Positions 17,831-26,794 of a DNA stretch of 64,000 nucleotides are shown here, one piece after another (positions within the stretch are counted from its first letter, which is position 1; every line of letters begins with the position of its first letter). A model generated the notes under the pieces. The model had not been told where the DNA came from and did no database searches. It was given only the letters and a program-made list of their open reading frames with translations. Origin of the DNA: Pseudoclavibacter endophyticus (GTDB lineage Bacteria > Actinomycetota > Actinomycetes > Actinomycetales > Microbacteriaceae). Location of the stretch: positions 496,001-560,000 of the forward strand of contig NZ_WBJY01000001.1 of NCBI RefSeq assembly GCF_008831085.1, read 5' to 3'. Made by a program: the position numbers and the translations under genes.

Positions 17831-20800
17831 ATGATTCGCAGATTCCTTGCCCTCCTGGCCGCAGGGGTGACCGCCGCGGCGGGCCTCGCGGCCTTCCAAG
17901 CCACGGCACCCGACCCCGACGTCGCCGGCATCGAACAAGCCGCCGCGCAGGCGCAGGCGCGGGACTGGAACCCCGGCAACATCATCAGCGACGAGCTCTT
18001 TTACGACGGCTCGGCCATGTCGGCGGCGGAGGCGCAGGACTTCCTCGTCTCTCGCAACAGCTCGTCGAGCCCGACAGCGCTGCGGAACTACGCGCAGAAC
18101 ACCCCGAGCATGCCGGCCGACAAGTACTGCGCCGCCTATCAGGGCTCCGCGAACGATTCGGCGGCCAGCATCATCGCCAAGGTCGGTGCCGCCTGCAAGT
18201 TCAGCCAGAAGGCCATGCTCGTGCTGCTCGAGAAGGAGCAGAGCCTCGTGAGCCTCGCCGCTCCCACCACCGGGCGGCTCGCCGCGGCGACGGGCTTCGG
18301 TTGCCCCGACACGGCCCCCTGCGACTCCAGCGTCGGCGGATTCTTCTACCAGATCTACTACGCCGCCCGGCAGTTCCAGGTCTACAAGGCCAATCCGTAC
18401 AGCTTCAACCACATCCCAGGCGCGACCAACAACGTCCTGTACAACCCGAACTTCTCATGCGGGTCGTCGCCCGTCTACATCGAGAACTCCGCCACGGCGG
18501 GTCTCTACAACTACACGCCCTACCAGCCCAACCAGGCGGCGCTGAACAATTTGCGCGGCACGGGCGACGGCTGCTCGGCGTATGGCAACCGGAACTTCTG
18601 GTGGATGTACACCGACTGGTTCGGCTCGACTCAGGGCTCGAACGCCAAGGACGAGCCGTCGCTGATCATGGCGAACGGCGGCACGAGCACGTACCTGCTG
18701 AGCGACGGCATCCGGCACTACATTCCGCCCGAGTACCTCGACCGGTACACGGCCGCTTTCGGGGACGTGACCGTCTTGCCGCAGCAACACTTGGACTGGA
18801 CGCCGTGGGGATCCTGGGCTGACCAGTTCCTGTCTGACGCCGACAGCAACGCGTACTACCTCAACGAGAGCGGCGCACTGGCGAAGTTCCGGTCCTGCGG
18901 GGTCGCCGAAGCCTTCGGCGGCGGCTGCGGAGTCGGCACGGCCAAGCTCACCGAGAAGCAGCTCGACGAGCTCAAGTCGGCAGGAACGATCGAATCGTTC
19001 GTGCGCACTGCGGGCAACGAGCTCTTCCTCGTTGCCGGTGGCACGAAGCGCGAGGTCTCGAACCTCGAGGCGCTGAAGGCCATCGGCATGTTCACGGCCG
19101 TGACCAACAACATTCCTGCCGAGCTCGTCGATGGGCTGCCGTACGGTTCGCCGATCATCACTCGTGGTGGCGTCATTGCCGGCGCCGGCGGCGAACAGCC
19201 GATCCTCATCGACGGCGATCGCATCGGCCACCCAGTGCCGGACGAGTTCGCAACCATGGGCGGCCTCGCGACCACCTCGACGTTCACGAGTGAGAGTTAC
19301 GCCGCCATCGAGCAGGGCGAGCCAATCTCTGCGCTCATGACGGACGGTTCCGCGAACTACCTCGTCACCGACAAGGGCTTGCTCAAGGTCTCATCGGCTC
19401 AGTACGGCAGCGGCGTGCGCTTCAACACGGTTTCGGCCGCGACCATCGCCGCGTTGCCGGGCGCAGGCACGGCGCTCGGCGCCCACTTCGTGCAGATGAA
19501 GGGTGATGACCAGATCCAACTCATCGCCGGCGGCGAACGCTTCCCGCTAGCCGACGCGGCCGCGGTCGAGAGCGAGGCGGAGAAGCGAGGAATCGACGCC
19601 ACGGTGTACACGACCGTCGCCGGCGCCGTCACGGGAATCGTCGAGGGCAACGGCATCGTCAATGGATCGGTGCTGAAGCCGCAGAACAGCGAGGAGCTCT
19701 TCATCCTCGACGGTATGTACCTCCAGCCGGTCGCGAGCATCGAGATCGCCCAGGCCCTCGGGTTCACGCAGGCGCCGATCACGATCACGACGGAGTCGTT
19801 CGAGAACATCGAGCAGCGTGAGACCACGCTCGACGGCACGCAGTTGACCTGCCACGGTGTGACCGGCTTCGCCGCGGGCGGGGTGCTGCGCCCCTATCCG
19901 AACTCCGAGGTCGAGGCCGACTACGGGCTCGCTTCGCAGGCGCTCTCCGAAACGCTGTGCGGGCTCATTCCGGTCGGTGAACCGATGAGCGACATCCTCC
20001 GCGACGGCAAGCACGTGTACTGGGTCGTCGGCGGCGAGAAGCGACCCATCGGGTGGCCGGAACTCGTGAACGCATTCGGTGATGGGTACAGCCGGGCCGT
20101 CATCGTGTCGGAGCAGGTTGCCGACCAGCTGCCCACCGGCAACACGGTCACGGCGGTCCCGACGGGGTACGAGCCCCCAACAGGAACGCCGCAGCCGACC
20201 GAACCGATCGAGACGCCGGAGCCGACGGTGACGCCGGAGCCGACCGACCCGTCGACGGTGGAACCCACCGAGACGTCGGTGCCGACGGCGGTGCCCGAGC
20301 CCACCGAGACGACGACGCCCGAGCCCACCGAGACGGAAGAGCCGCCAGTGGCGCTCGAGATCGGTGATGTCATCACCGACGCCGCCGGCACCGGGATCTG
20401 GCTCGTGAACGGCGAGCAGCTGGTGCAGATCGGCAGCCCGAGCGTCGCCGCGCACCTGGACATTGCCATTGACGGTGCCATCACGGTGCCGCAGTCGAAC
20501 TTCGAGCAGTTTGGGTCGAACATCGCCCCGCTCTACTCGTCGGCGGTCCGCTGCGAGGGAACCAACTCCATCGGCATCGACGGCAAGCTCGTGCCGTTCG
20601 AGTCGGCCGACACCGAGGCGGCGTTCGGGCTCGATTACGTCGAGCTGGCTCCCGAGGTGTGTGGCACGCTGACGCACTCGACGCTCTCGCTCGGAACCGA
20701 GGTGACGCTGCCGAACGGCAACGTCTACGTCGTCGAGAACGGTGAGCTTCGCCTCAAGACGGCGGCGAGCTTCTCGCCGGCCCCCACCGAGTCGGCGCCG

Positions 20801-21049
20801 GCCGACGGTGAGCCGACCGAAACGCCTGAGGCGACGGACGGCGCCGCCAACGAAGAGGGGCCCGGCTCGACCGGCGAGACGCCTGACGCGACCGACGCCG
20901 CCTCGACGGACGAGCCGGAGGCGGACGAGCCGGGGGCCACCGACGCCCCGGAGACGACCGAGCCCGCAGCGACCGAGCAGCCGGCACTCCTGGTGCTGCC
21001 GATCGAGGTCGTCTCGGCCATGAAGCGCGGCGCCCCGATCGAGGCCTGA
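17831..21049 (+). CDS. Secreted lysozyme-like protein with about eleven imperfect repeats
   Basis: A 1072-aa exported protein. Residues 1-25 are a signal peptide (MIRRFLALLAAGVTAAAG). Residues 45-270 match a domain widespread in actinobacteria, often labelled hemagglutinin-like: NPGNIISDELFYD, LLEKEQSLVS (a glutamate placed like that of lysozyme-type folds), TGFGCPDTAPC and YGNRNFWWMYTDWFGSTQG. Residues 270-775 hold about nine units of roughly 50 residues, each opening with a two-strand motif such as TYLLSDGIRHYIP, LFLVAGGTKREV, YLVTDKGLLKV and YWVVGGEKRPI. Two more units follow a PTE-rich linker (777-840), and a second such linker is near 980-1050. There is no LPXTG motif. It may bind or process the wall; both ideas are inferred. 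Confidence 0.8.
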   Translation: MIRRFLALLAAGVTAAAGLAAFQATAPDPDVAGIEQAAAQAQARDWNPGNIISDELFYDGSAMSAAEAQDFLVSRNSSSSPTALRNYAQNTPSMPADKYCAAYQGSANDSAASIIAKVGAACKFSQKAMLVLLEKEQSLVSLAAPTTGRLAAATGFGCPDTAPCDSSVGGFFYQIYYAARQFQVYKANPYSFNHIPGATNNVLYNPNFSCGSSPVYIENSATAGLYNYTPYQPNQAALNNLRGTGDGCSAYGNRNFWWMYTDWFGSTQGSNAKDEPSLIMANGGTSTYLLSDGIRHYIPPEYLDRYTAAFGDVTVLPQQHLDWTPWGSWADQFLSDADSNAYYLNESGALAKFRSCGVAEAFGGGCGVGTAKLTEKQLDELKSAGTIESFVRTAGNELFLVAGGTKREVSNLEALKAIGMFTAVTNNIPAELVDGLPYGSPIITRGGVIAGAGGEQPILIDGDRIGHPVPDEFATMGGLATTSTFTSESYAAIEQGEPISALMTDGSANYLVTDKGLLKVSSAQYGSGVRFNTVSAATIAALPGAGTALGAHFVQMKGDDQIQLIAGGERFPLADAAAVESEAEKRGIDATVYTTVAGAVTGIVEGNGIVNGSVLKPQNSEELFILDGMYLQPVASIEIAQALGFTQAPITITTESFENIEQRETTLDGTQLTCHGVTGFAAGGVLRPYPNSEVEADYGLASQALSETLCGLIPVGEPMSDILRDGKHVYWVVGGEKRPIGWPELVNAFGDGYSRAVIVSEQVADQLPTGNTVTAVPTGYEPPTGTPQPTEPIETPEPTVTPEPTDPSTVEPTETSVPTAVPEPTETTTPEPTETEEPPVALEIGDVITDAAGTGIWLVNGEQLVQIGSPSVAAHLDIAIDGAITVPQSNFEQFGSNIAPLYSSAVRCEGTNSIGIDGKLVPFESADTEAAFGLDYVELAPEVCGTLTHSTLSLGTEVTLPNGNVYVVENGELRLKTAASFSPAPTESAPADGEPTETPEATDGAANEEGPGSTGETPDATDAASTDEPEADEPGATDAPETTEPAATEQPALLVLPIEVVSAMKRGAPIEA

Positions 21050-21088
21050 CCCGAGACAACTGTCGACGGTGGCCGTGCCGACACTGAT

Positions 21089-21125
21089 GGAGCCCGGCGA
21101 GGGGACACCCTCTTCGCCGGGCTCC
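21089..21125 (+). terminator. Strong stem-loop after the repeat-protein gene
   Basis: Two perfect 12-bp arms, GGAGCCCGGCGA (21089-21100) and TCGCCGGGCTCC (21114-21125), enclose a 13-nt loop 40 bp after the stop codon. The U-tract is weak, as is common in high-GC genomes. Confidence 0.8.
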
Positions 21126-21209
21126 GCCCTCATTCGGCGTGGACGAATGCCGTGAACGCGCGGTTCTCTGGGCCGCGGCGGGCCGGCGAACCTGCGAGAA
21201 TAGGCGACC

Positions 21210-22847
21210 GTGCAGCCTCAAGAAGCGCCTCCACATGCCCCTCGCCGAGGCGTCGCCGCGCGATGCTCGTCGTGGGCGCGCTCGAGACGACCGTGGCAGG
21301 TGTTCCTGATCGCGCTCGCCGTGGTGTTCGGCATGCACGCCACGTGGGCCCTCCTGACCCCTCTCGGCGGTAGCCCCGACGAGACGGCCCATATCGTCAA
21401 AGCGGCGGGCGTGGCGCACGGCCAAGGCTATGGCGAATACGTCGACGGCACGCAACGCCGGGCGTTCACGATCCCCACCGGCATCCGCGCCGCGGTCGAC
21501 AAAGTCGAGTGCACCGCGCTGCGATCGAATGCCCCCGCTGTCTGTGACACCGTGACGACCGGTGGTCCGGACGGGATGATCACTGTGAACTCGACGGCCG
21601 GTTTGTACAACCCCGTCTTCTATGTGCTCGTCGGATGGCCGGCACTGTTGGGTGATGGCGACGCCGCCGTCTACGGCATGCGGCTGCTGGGGGCGCTGCT
21701 CAATGCGATCTTCGTCGCCGCGGCGATAGCGTGCCTCTCACTCCTGCCGCGATCGCGCATCCTCATCCTCGCCGCCCTCGGCATCATGACGCCGACCGTC
21801 GCATTCCTCGGCGGCATGGTGAACCCCAACGCGCTCGAAGTGTCGACCGTCGCCGCCTTCTCCGCGGCGCTCTACGTGGCACTCACGGTCCGTGCGCGCG
21901 GTCGCCTCCTGTGGTGGCTGTGTGGGCTCATGGCCATCGCCGGAATGCTGGGGCTCCAGGTGCGAAGCCTCTCGCCGCTCTGGTTCTTCGTCGCCGTGGT
22001 GCTGATCTCCGTCATCGCCGGCTGGCGAGCCTGCTGGGAGCTGCTGCGACGGCGGCAGACGATCGCGGCCATCGTGCTCGTGGCCACGGCCGGCATCGCG
22101 GCGCTCGCGAGCACACTGAGCAGCGGCACGCTCGCACAGCTCGGCGACTACGAAGGGCAGGGGACGCGCTGGGACGTCGGTCTGCGGGTCACCCTCTTCA
22201 CGTTCTTCGAACAGGTGCCGCCCATGGTCGGCGCGTTTGGCTGGAACGATGCGAGCATTCCTGATTTCGCGGTCGTTGCGTACCTCGTGCTCGTGCTGGC
22301 GCTCGCGGCCACGGCGATTCTCGGAACCGAGAGCCCGCGAGGGCGCATCGCAGTGCTGCTCGCGTTGGCTGCGGTGCCCATCCTGCCCGCGATCGTCCAA
22401 GGCGGCTCGGTCACCAACTCGGGCTACATCTGGCAGGGCCGCTACGGGTTGGCGCTCGTCACCGTATTCGTCTACGTCACCGCGTTCGTCGCTCGACCGG
22501 TGTTCGAGCGGCTGCGGCGGGTGATGCAGGACCGACTTCTGGCGGTCACGATCGGCATCGTGGCACTCGCCCATGCGACCGGGCTGCAAATCCTGCTGCA
22601 TCGATACGGCTCGGGTATCGAGAGCGAGTACTCCACGCTACTGTTCTCGCCCGCATGGACCCCGTTCGGGCTACCGATGCTCGTGCCGGTCCTCGGCGTG
22701 TGGATCGTCGCCGCGCTGTGGGCAATCGGCGCGGCATTGCTCGTGCAGGCCGGTGACCGGGAGCGGGAGGTCGAGATGAAGACCATCGATGACAGCGCGC
22801 TCGACACGGGCCCGTCCCACGCGCACGCCGATACGGTCACACCGTGA
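21210..22847 (+). CDS. DUF2142-type polytopic membrane protein
   Basis: A 545-aa membrane protein with about twelve helices. The first periplasmic loop has GGSPDETAHIVKAAGVAHGQ, the hallmark of the DUF2142 family, which is related to GT-C glycosyltransferases and often sits in surface polysaccharide loci. The acidic PDE at the end of the first helix is where GT-C enzymes place their catalytic aspartate. It starts with GTG at 21210. GAGAAT about 8 nt upstream may be a -10 box for a leaderless message, since no ribosome binding site is evident. The stop codon overlaps the galE-like start (GTGA). A role in glycosylating the surface polymer on the outer face of the membrane is inferred. Confidence 0.82.
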   Translation: MQPQEAPPHAPRRGVAARCSSWARSRRPWQVFLIALAVVFGMHATWALLTPLGGSPDETAHIVKAAGVAHGQGYGEYVDGTQRRAFTIPTGIRAAVDKVECTALRSNAPAVCDTVTTGGPDGMITVNSTAGLYNPVFYVLVGWPALLGDGDAAVYGMRLLGALLNAIFVAAAIACLSLLPRSRILILAALGIMTPTVAFLGGMVNPNALEVSTVAAFSAALYVALTVRARGRLLWWLCGLMAIAGMLGLQVRSLSPLWFFVAVVLISVIAGWRACWELLRRRQTIAAIVLVATAGIAALASTLSSGTLAQLGDYEGQGTRWDVGLRVTLFTFFEQVPPMVGAFGWNDASIPDFAVVAYLVLVLALAATAILGTESPRGRIAVLLALAAVPILPAIVQGGSVTNSGYIWQGRYGLALVTVFVYVTAFVARPVFERLRRVMQDRLLAVTIGIVALAHATGLQILLHRYGSGIESEYSTLLFSPAWTPFGLPMLVPVLGVWIVAALWAIGAALLVQAGDREREVEMKTIDDSALDTGPSHAHADTVTP

Positions 22848-23878
22848 CCACGCTCGTGACGGGCGGCACGGGCTACATCGGGGCCCACGTCGTCTCCCAA
22901 CTGATCGCCCGAGGCGACGATGTCGTCGTGGTTGACGACGTCATCACCGGTGACGCCGCTCGCATCGGCGAGGTGCCCCTCGTCCGCACCGATCTCGCGT
23001 CGGCGGATGCGCGCGGGGTGGTCGAGCGCGTCATTCGGGATCACGGCGTCGATCGCGTCATCCACTTCGCGGCACGGAAGCAGGTGGGCGAGTCGGTCGA
23101 ACGGCCCGTTTGGTACGTGCAGCAGAACGTGGGCGGGCTCGTGCACCTTCTCGAGGCGATGGAGGCAACCGGGGTCGAACAGCTGGTGTTCTCGTCCTCG
23201 GCAGCCGTCTACGGCCTCTCGGACGACACGGGCCTGATCTCTGAGGATGCTCCGACCCGGCCGATCAATCCCTATGGGGAGTCGAAGCTCGCGGGGGAGT
23301 GGCTCATCGCAGCTCAGGCTCGTGCCGGCAGGCTCCGGGCGACCTCGTTGCGCTACTTCAACGTCGCAGGCTGCGGCGAGGTGCGGTTGGCCGACAAGCT
23401 GGCGCTCAACCTCGTGCCGATGGTCATCGAGCGGCTGCTGCGCGACGACGCACCGCGAGTGTTCGGTGCCGACTACCCGACCCCGGACGGCACCTGCATT
23501 CGCGACTACGTGCACGTGGTCGACCTCGCCGAAGCGCATCTCCTTGCGCTCGACCACCTGGCCACGGGCGAGTCCCTCAGCCCTGTCTACAACGTGGGCA
23601 CGGGACTCGGCACCTCGGTGCTCGAGATCATCGACGCGGTGCGTACAGCCAGCGGCCGAGATCTCACTCCCGTCATCGAGCATCGCCGTCCCGGAGACCC
23701 GCCGCAGCTCGTGGCCGATGTGCGACGTATTCGCCGGGAACTGGGGTGGGAGGCGACGCGGAACGTCGCCGACATGGCCTCGTCGGCGTGGCAGGCCATG
23801 GCGCAACGGGCGGGTGCGGTGTCGCGAGCCCAATTGCAGGGACACTCGGAGTGCTCGTCCTCGAGGCGATGCCCATAG
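22844..23878 (+). CDS. galE: UDP-glucose 4-epimerase
   Basis: A 344-aa extended SDR of normal GalE length. NAD binding is through TGGTGYIGAH near the N terminus, the catalytic serine and tyrosine lie in VFSSSAAVYG and NPYGESK, and the substrate-binding region has RYFNVAG and YPTPDGTCIRDYVHVVDLAEAH. It interconverts UDP-glucose and UDP-galactose, supplying a galactose-type donor for polymer synthesis. It starts at GTG 22844, overlapping the upstream stop, and is convergent with the DUF2304 gene 39 bp away. N-acetylated UDP-sugars are possible substrates, since GalE specificity cannot be settled from these motifs. Confidence 0.9.
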   Translation: MTTLVTGGTGYIGAHVVSQLIARGDDVVVVDDVITGDAARIGEVPLVRTDLASADARGVVERVIRDHGVDRVIHFAARKQVGESVERPVWYVQQNVGGLVHLLEAMEATGVEQLVFSSSAAVYGLSDDTGLISEDAPTRPINPYGESKLAGEWLIAAQARAGRLRATSLRYFNVAGCGEVRLADKLALNLVPMVIERLLRDDAPRVFGADYPTPDGTCIRDYVHVVDLAEAHLLALDHLATGESLSPVYNVGTGLGTSVLEIIDAVRTASGRDLTPVIEHRRPGDPPQLVADVRRIRRELGWEATRNVADMASSAWQAMAQRAGAVSRAQLQGHSECSSSRRCP

Positions 23879-23917
23879 CCCCCCCAGGAACTCGCCATGC
23901 GCGGTGCTCTAACCGGC

Positions 23918-24319
23918 TCAGGTCGCCGCGTCGTCGTCGCGCTCCCCGAGCTTCCGCCGCAGGTCGCCGAGCTCGGCCCGCAGCTCGCGTACCTCCAGGT
24001 CGCGCATCGCCGTCTCCTCCGCCAGGCGCCGAATGCGCGCCTCGACAGACGTCAGCTCGGTCGAGAGCTGCACGGCGATGAGGAAGAGCAGCAGGACCGA
24101 CACGAAGAACACGAGGTTGACCGGTTCCGCGACGCCGATGAGGGCAGCGGCCCACGTCAAGAGACCGGGGAACACCGAGAGCACGACGGCTCCGAACGCC
24201 GCGACGAGGTACCAGACCGCGTGGCGCTCGTGGAAGCTCTTGCGCTGCAGCATGACGAACACGAGCACGAGCGCCGCGACCGCGGCCGCGATCGCGAAGA
24301 TCTGCACACCGAGGTTCAT
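23918..24319 (-). CDS. DUF2304 membrane protein
   Basis: A 133-aa protein with three or four membrane helices in its first 90 residues and a C-terminal coiled coil rich in Glu/Arg (VEARIRRLAEETAMRDLEVRELR in part). Members of this family are commonly encoded beside GT2 polyprenyl-phosphate glycosyltransferases and may act as their partner or in sugar-lipid translocation. Here the ATG overlaps the stop codon of such a GT2 gene (ATGA). It is the last gene of a two-gene minus-strand unit. Confidence 0.85.
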   Translation of the reverse strand: MNLGVQIFAIAAAVAALVLVFVMLQRKSFHERHAVWYLVAAFGAVVLSVFPGLLTWAAALIGVAEPVNLVFFVSVLLLFLIAVQLSTELTSVEARIRRLAEETAMRDLEVRELRAELGDLRRKLGERDDDAAT

Positions 24320-25053
24320 GCCGTGGCGTCCTCGATCGGGGCCGCTGCCCGGGGCCGCGCGAGCGCGACCAGGAGCGCGAGCATGGCCCGCGCGAGAAAG
24401 ATGCCGGCCTTCAGCGGGTTGTGCGACGGCACGCCACCCGCCCGGGGCCGCATCGCCACGGGCAGTTGCGTGATCGTGAGGCCGGCCTTCGCCGCCATGA
24501 CCAGCGACTCGATCGTGTCGCCCAGGTACTCGGCCGGGTAGTGGTCGGCGAAGTACGCGATGGCGCGCGGACCGGAGCCGCGAAACCCGCTCGTCGTGTC
24601 AGTGAGCGTCGTCCGGGCGATGCGCGAGATGCACCATGAGAGCACGCGCATGACGAACCGGCGGACGCCGTGCACGGCGTACTCGCCGGCTCCCTCGAAT
24701 CGGCTGCCGATCACGACGTCGGAGTGCTGCAGCTGCGCGACGATGGAACGCACGCCCACCGGGTCGTGCTGGCCGTCGGCATCCACCTGGACGACGTAGT
24801 CGTAGCCCTCGCGCTGCGCGTACCGGAACCCGGCGCGCATGGCCCCGCCGACGCCCAGGTTGAACGGCAGGTCGAGGACGCGAGCACCCGCCTCGCGGGC
24901 GGCACGCGCCGTGCGGTCGCGCGACCCGTCGTTGACGACGACGACGTCTACCTCCGGCACCTTGGCATGCACCTCGCGCACCACATCGCCCACGGCCGCC
25001 TCCTCATTGAAGGCGGGCATGACGACGAGCGTCGAGGCAATTGGCGTGACCAC
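24316..25053 (-). CDS. GT2 polyprenyl-phosphate glycosyltransferase (DPM1-like)
   Basis: A 245-aa GT2 enzyme of the dolichol-phosphate mannose synthase type. Conserved features are VVMPAFNEE, VVVNDGSRDRT, LPFNLGVGGAMRAGF and the VDADGQHDP metal-binding motif, with DTTSGFRG further on. It probably charges polyprenyl phosphate with a hexose for use by GT-C transferases on the outer face. I start at GTG 25053 because TACGCT lies exactly 7 nt upstream and no ribosome binding site is present. The frame continues upstream without family similarity. It is coupled to the DUF2304 gene. Confidence 0.9.
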   Translation of the reverse strand: MVTPIASTLVVMPAFNEEAAVGDVVREVHAKVPEVDVVVVNDGSRDRTARAAREAGARVLDLPFNLGVGGAMRAGFRYAQREGYDYVVQVDADGQHDPVGVRSIVAQLQHSDVVIGSRFEGAGEYAVHGVRRFVMRVLSWCISRIARTTLTDTTSGFRGSGPRAIAYFADHYPAEYLGDTIESLVMAAKAGLTITQLPVAMRPRAGGVPSHNPLKAGIFLARAMLALLVALARPRAAAPIEDATA

Positions 25054-25060
25054 GGCGCTC

Positions 25061-25066
25061 AGCGTA
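25061..25066 (-). promoter_or_regulatory. -10 box of a leaderless promoter for the DPM1-like gene
   Basis: TACGCT on the minus strand, 7 nt before the GTG at 25053, with no Shine-Dalgarno sequence between. Confidence 0.55.
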
Positions 25067-25118
25067 GCAATGCGCTGCTCGCGAGCGTGGCCCGCGCGCG
25101 GCACACCGCCGGCGGGAT

Positions 25119-26708
25119 CTACGTGCCGTCGGTGGAGGACCGCCGCGGAGTATCCGGTCGTCCCCCGCCGGGGCCGTCGACGTCGCCTCCCGTGTGGCAC
25201 TGAGCCGAATCCGGAAGGAGCAGATCCTCGGTCGGCGGGATCGGACGAGGCTCGAGCGTCGAGGCGTCGATGACGGTGATGGGCCCCGTCATCGCCGGCA
25301 ACGTGCGGCGGGGGAGGGCTGGGAGGTCCTGCACGCGCAGCTTCGACGAGATGGCGAGCGAGCTCAGCAGCAGCCAGTTGCCCTCGACGAGCAGCCGTGA
25401 CTCGGTCAGGGACTGCACCGTGAGCGCGACCATGACGAGGAACGCGAGCATCGCCGAGTGCGGGATGCGGTTGTCGCGATACTGCTCACCGTCGATCGCC
25501 AGCCACCACGTGCGGATGAGCGTCGTGATCACGAGCAGCACGAACGGCACCACGCCGATGAGGCCGGTCTGCATCCACACATCGATATACGCGTTGTGGG
25601 CCTGCAGGTACTGCACGCCATCGACGACGAGCATGCCTTTGAACGGTTCGACCCACGGCGCCCAGTAACTGATCCAGCCGAGGCCCGCGAGCCAGTGCTC
25701 CCAGGCGAGCTGGGTGACCGCCCACCAGATGTCGCCGCGGCCCGACATGTCGCTCGAGCGATTGATGAGCGCGAACAGGTCAGCGTGGAACCGCGCCACG
25801 ATTGCTCCGCACACGACCATGGCCACGGCCACGGCGCCGTACAGCATCCACCGATGTCGCGTGCGCAGCGGGCGAGCGATCCAGATGAGCAGCGCCGCGA
25901 ACGCGACGACACCGCAGGCGACGATCACGGTCATTGACCGGCTCAGCAGCACGGTGGCAAGTGAAAGGACGAGCCATATGAGCGCATTCCACCGGCCCAG
26001 CTGCTTCGAGAGGAGCTGCACGGTGACGGCGATCGCTGCGAGGAGGGCGATCATGGCGAGCAGGTTGCGGTTGCCGACGATGCCCTGGATCGCCGCGCCC
26101 GAGAAGATGTGGCCGTGGCTCCACTTGAACCCGGGCGGGGCAGTCTCGAACGTCGCACCGGGGTCGCCCGTGAGGGATTCGAGGACACCGGGCGCGAGCA
26201 TGTAGAGGGGGAAGACGCCGTTGGGGAAGAACGCCTCGACGATGACCTCGAAGACGAGTGACATGCCGACGATCGTGCGCATGGCGAGGCTCAGCGCCCG
26301 CAGGAGCATGGGCCGTGTGAGCGTGACGGCGATCGCAAGGCCGACGACCACTGTGACCAGCTGCACGAGCGACGCGAGCAGGGTCTCCGGCCAGTACGCC
26401 GACCAGATCGTCGACGCGAGGCACCAGGCCATGAACAGCAGCAGCGGAAACGGCAGGTGATGCAGCCTGGGCAGTGGTCGCTTGTTGATGAGGATGACGA
26501 CGGCGCCGACGAGCACCGCGAGCGAGACGGCACCGAAGCCGTACCAACTCGTGAGATTGCGCCAGAAGTCGCCCGCGAAGCCCGTGAAGATCGCGAACGC
26601 CGCGAACGCGAGGAGCCAGGGGTTGTCCCCGAGCTTCGGGTCGCCAAGACCGCCCCGGAGCCACTCGCGGAGGCCGCGGCGGGAACTGGCGGTTTCGGAA
26701 GCAGTCAC
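25119..26708 (-). CDS. O-antigen ligase/polymerase family membrane protein
   Basis: A 529-aa polytopic protein with about eleven helices and a hydrophilic C-terminal tail of about 70 residues rich in Pro/Asp/Gly. The Wzy_C (O-antigen ligase) core is marked by the long periplasmic loop with SSDMSGRGDIWWAV and LQAHNAYIDVWMQTGLIG, where the conserved arginine and histidine lie. Such enzymes join or polymerise lipid-linked glycans outside the cell. In Gram-positive bacteria the acceptor may be peptidoglycan or a protein. It starts at GTG 26708; CATTAT 7 nt upstream may be a leaderless -10 box. The last gene of the glycopolymer region. Confidence 0.87.
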   Translation of the reverse strand: MTASETASSRRGLREWLRGGLGDPKLGDNPWLLAFAAFAIFTGFAGDFWRNLTSWYGFGAVSLAVLVGAVVILINKRPLPRLHHLPFPLLLFMAWCLASTIWSAYWPETLLASLVQLVTVVVGLAIAVTLTRPMLLRALSLAMRTIVGMSLVFEVIVEAFFPNGVFPLYMLAPGVLESLTGDPGATFETAPPGFKWSHGHIFSGAAIQGIVGNRNLLAMIALLAAIAVTVQLLSKQLGRWNALIWLVLSLATVLLSRSMTVIVACGVVAFAALLIWIARPLRTRHRWMLYGAVAVAMVVCGAIVARFHADLFALINRSSDMSGRGDIWWAVTQLAWEHWLAGLGWISYWAPWVEPFKGMLVVDGVQYLQAHNAYIDVWMQTGLIGVVPFVLLVITTLIRTWWLAIDGEQYRDNRIPHSAMLAFLVMVALTVQSLTESRLLVEGNWLLLSSLAISSKLRVQDLPALPRRTLPAMTGPITVIDASTLEPRPIPPTEDLLLPDSAQCHTGGDVDGPGGGRPDTPRRSSTDGT

Positions 26709-26763
26709 TCACTCAATAATGGAGTACAACCGGCCGAACACCGCAACCCGCGGTCCAGCCCCA

Positions 26764-26778
26764 TGGCCTGCCAGGCCA
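26764..26778 (-). terminator. Short perfect hairpin after the acyl-CoA dehydrogenase gene
   Basis: TGGCCT and AGGCCA pair perfectly around a 3-nt loop, 16 nt past the stop codon of the minus-strand dehydrogenase gene. No U-tract follows. Confidence 0.4.
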
Positions 26779-26794
26779 CGTCGTTACCGCAGCG

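Noticed and set aside
17831..21049. LPXTG-type sortase anchoring of the repeat protein
   Set aside because: The C terminus has neither LPXTG nor a closing hydrophobic helix with basic tail.
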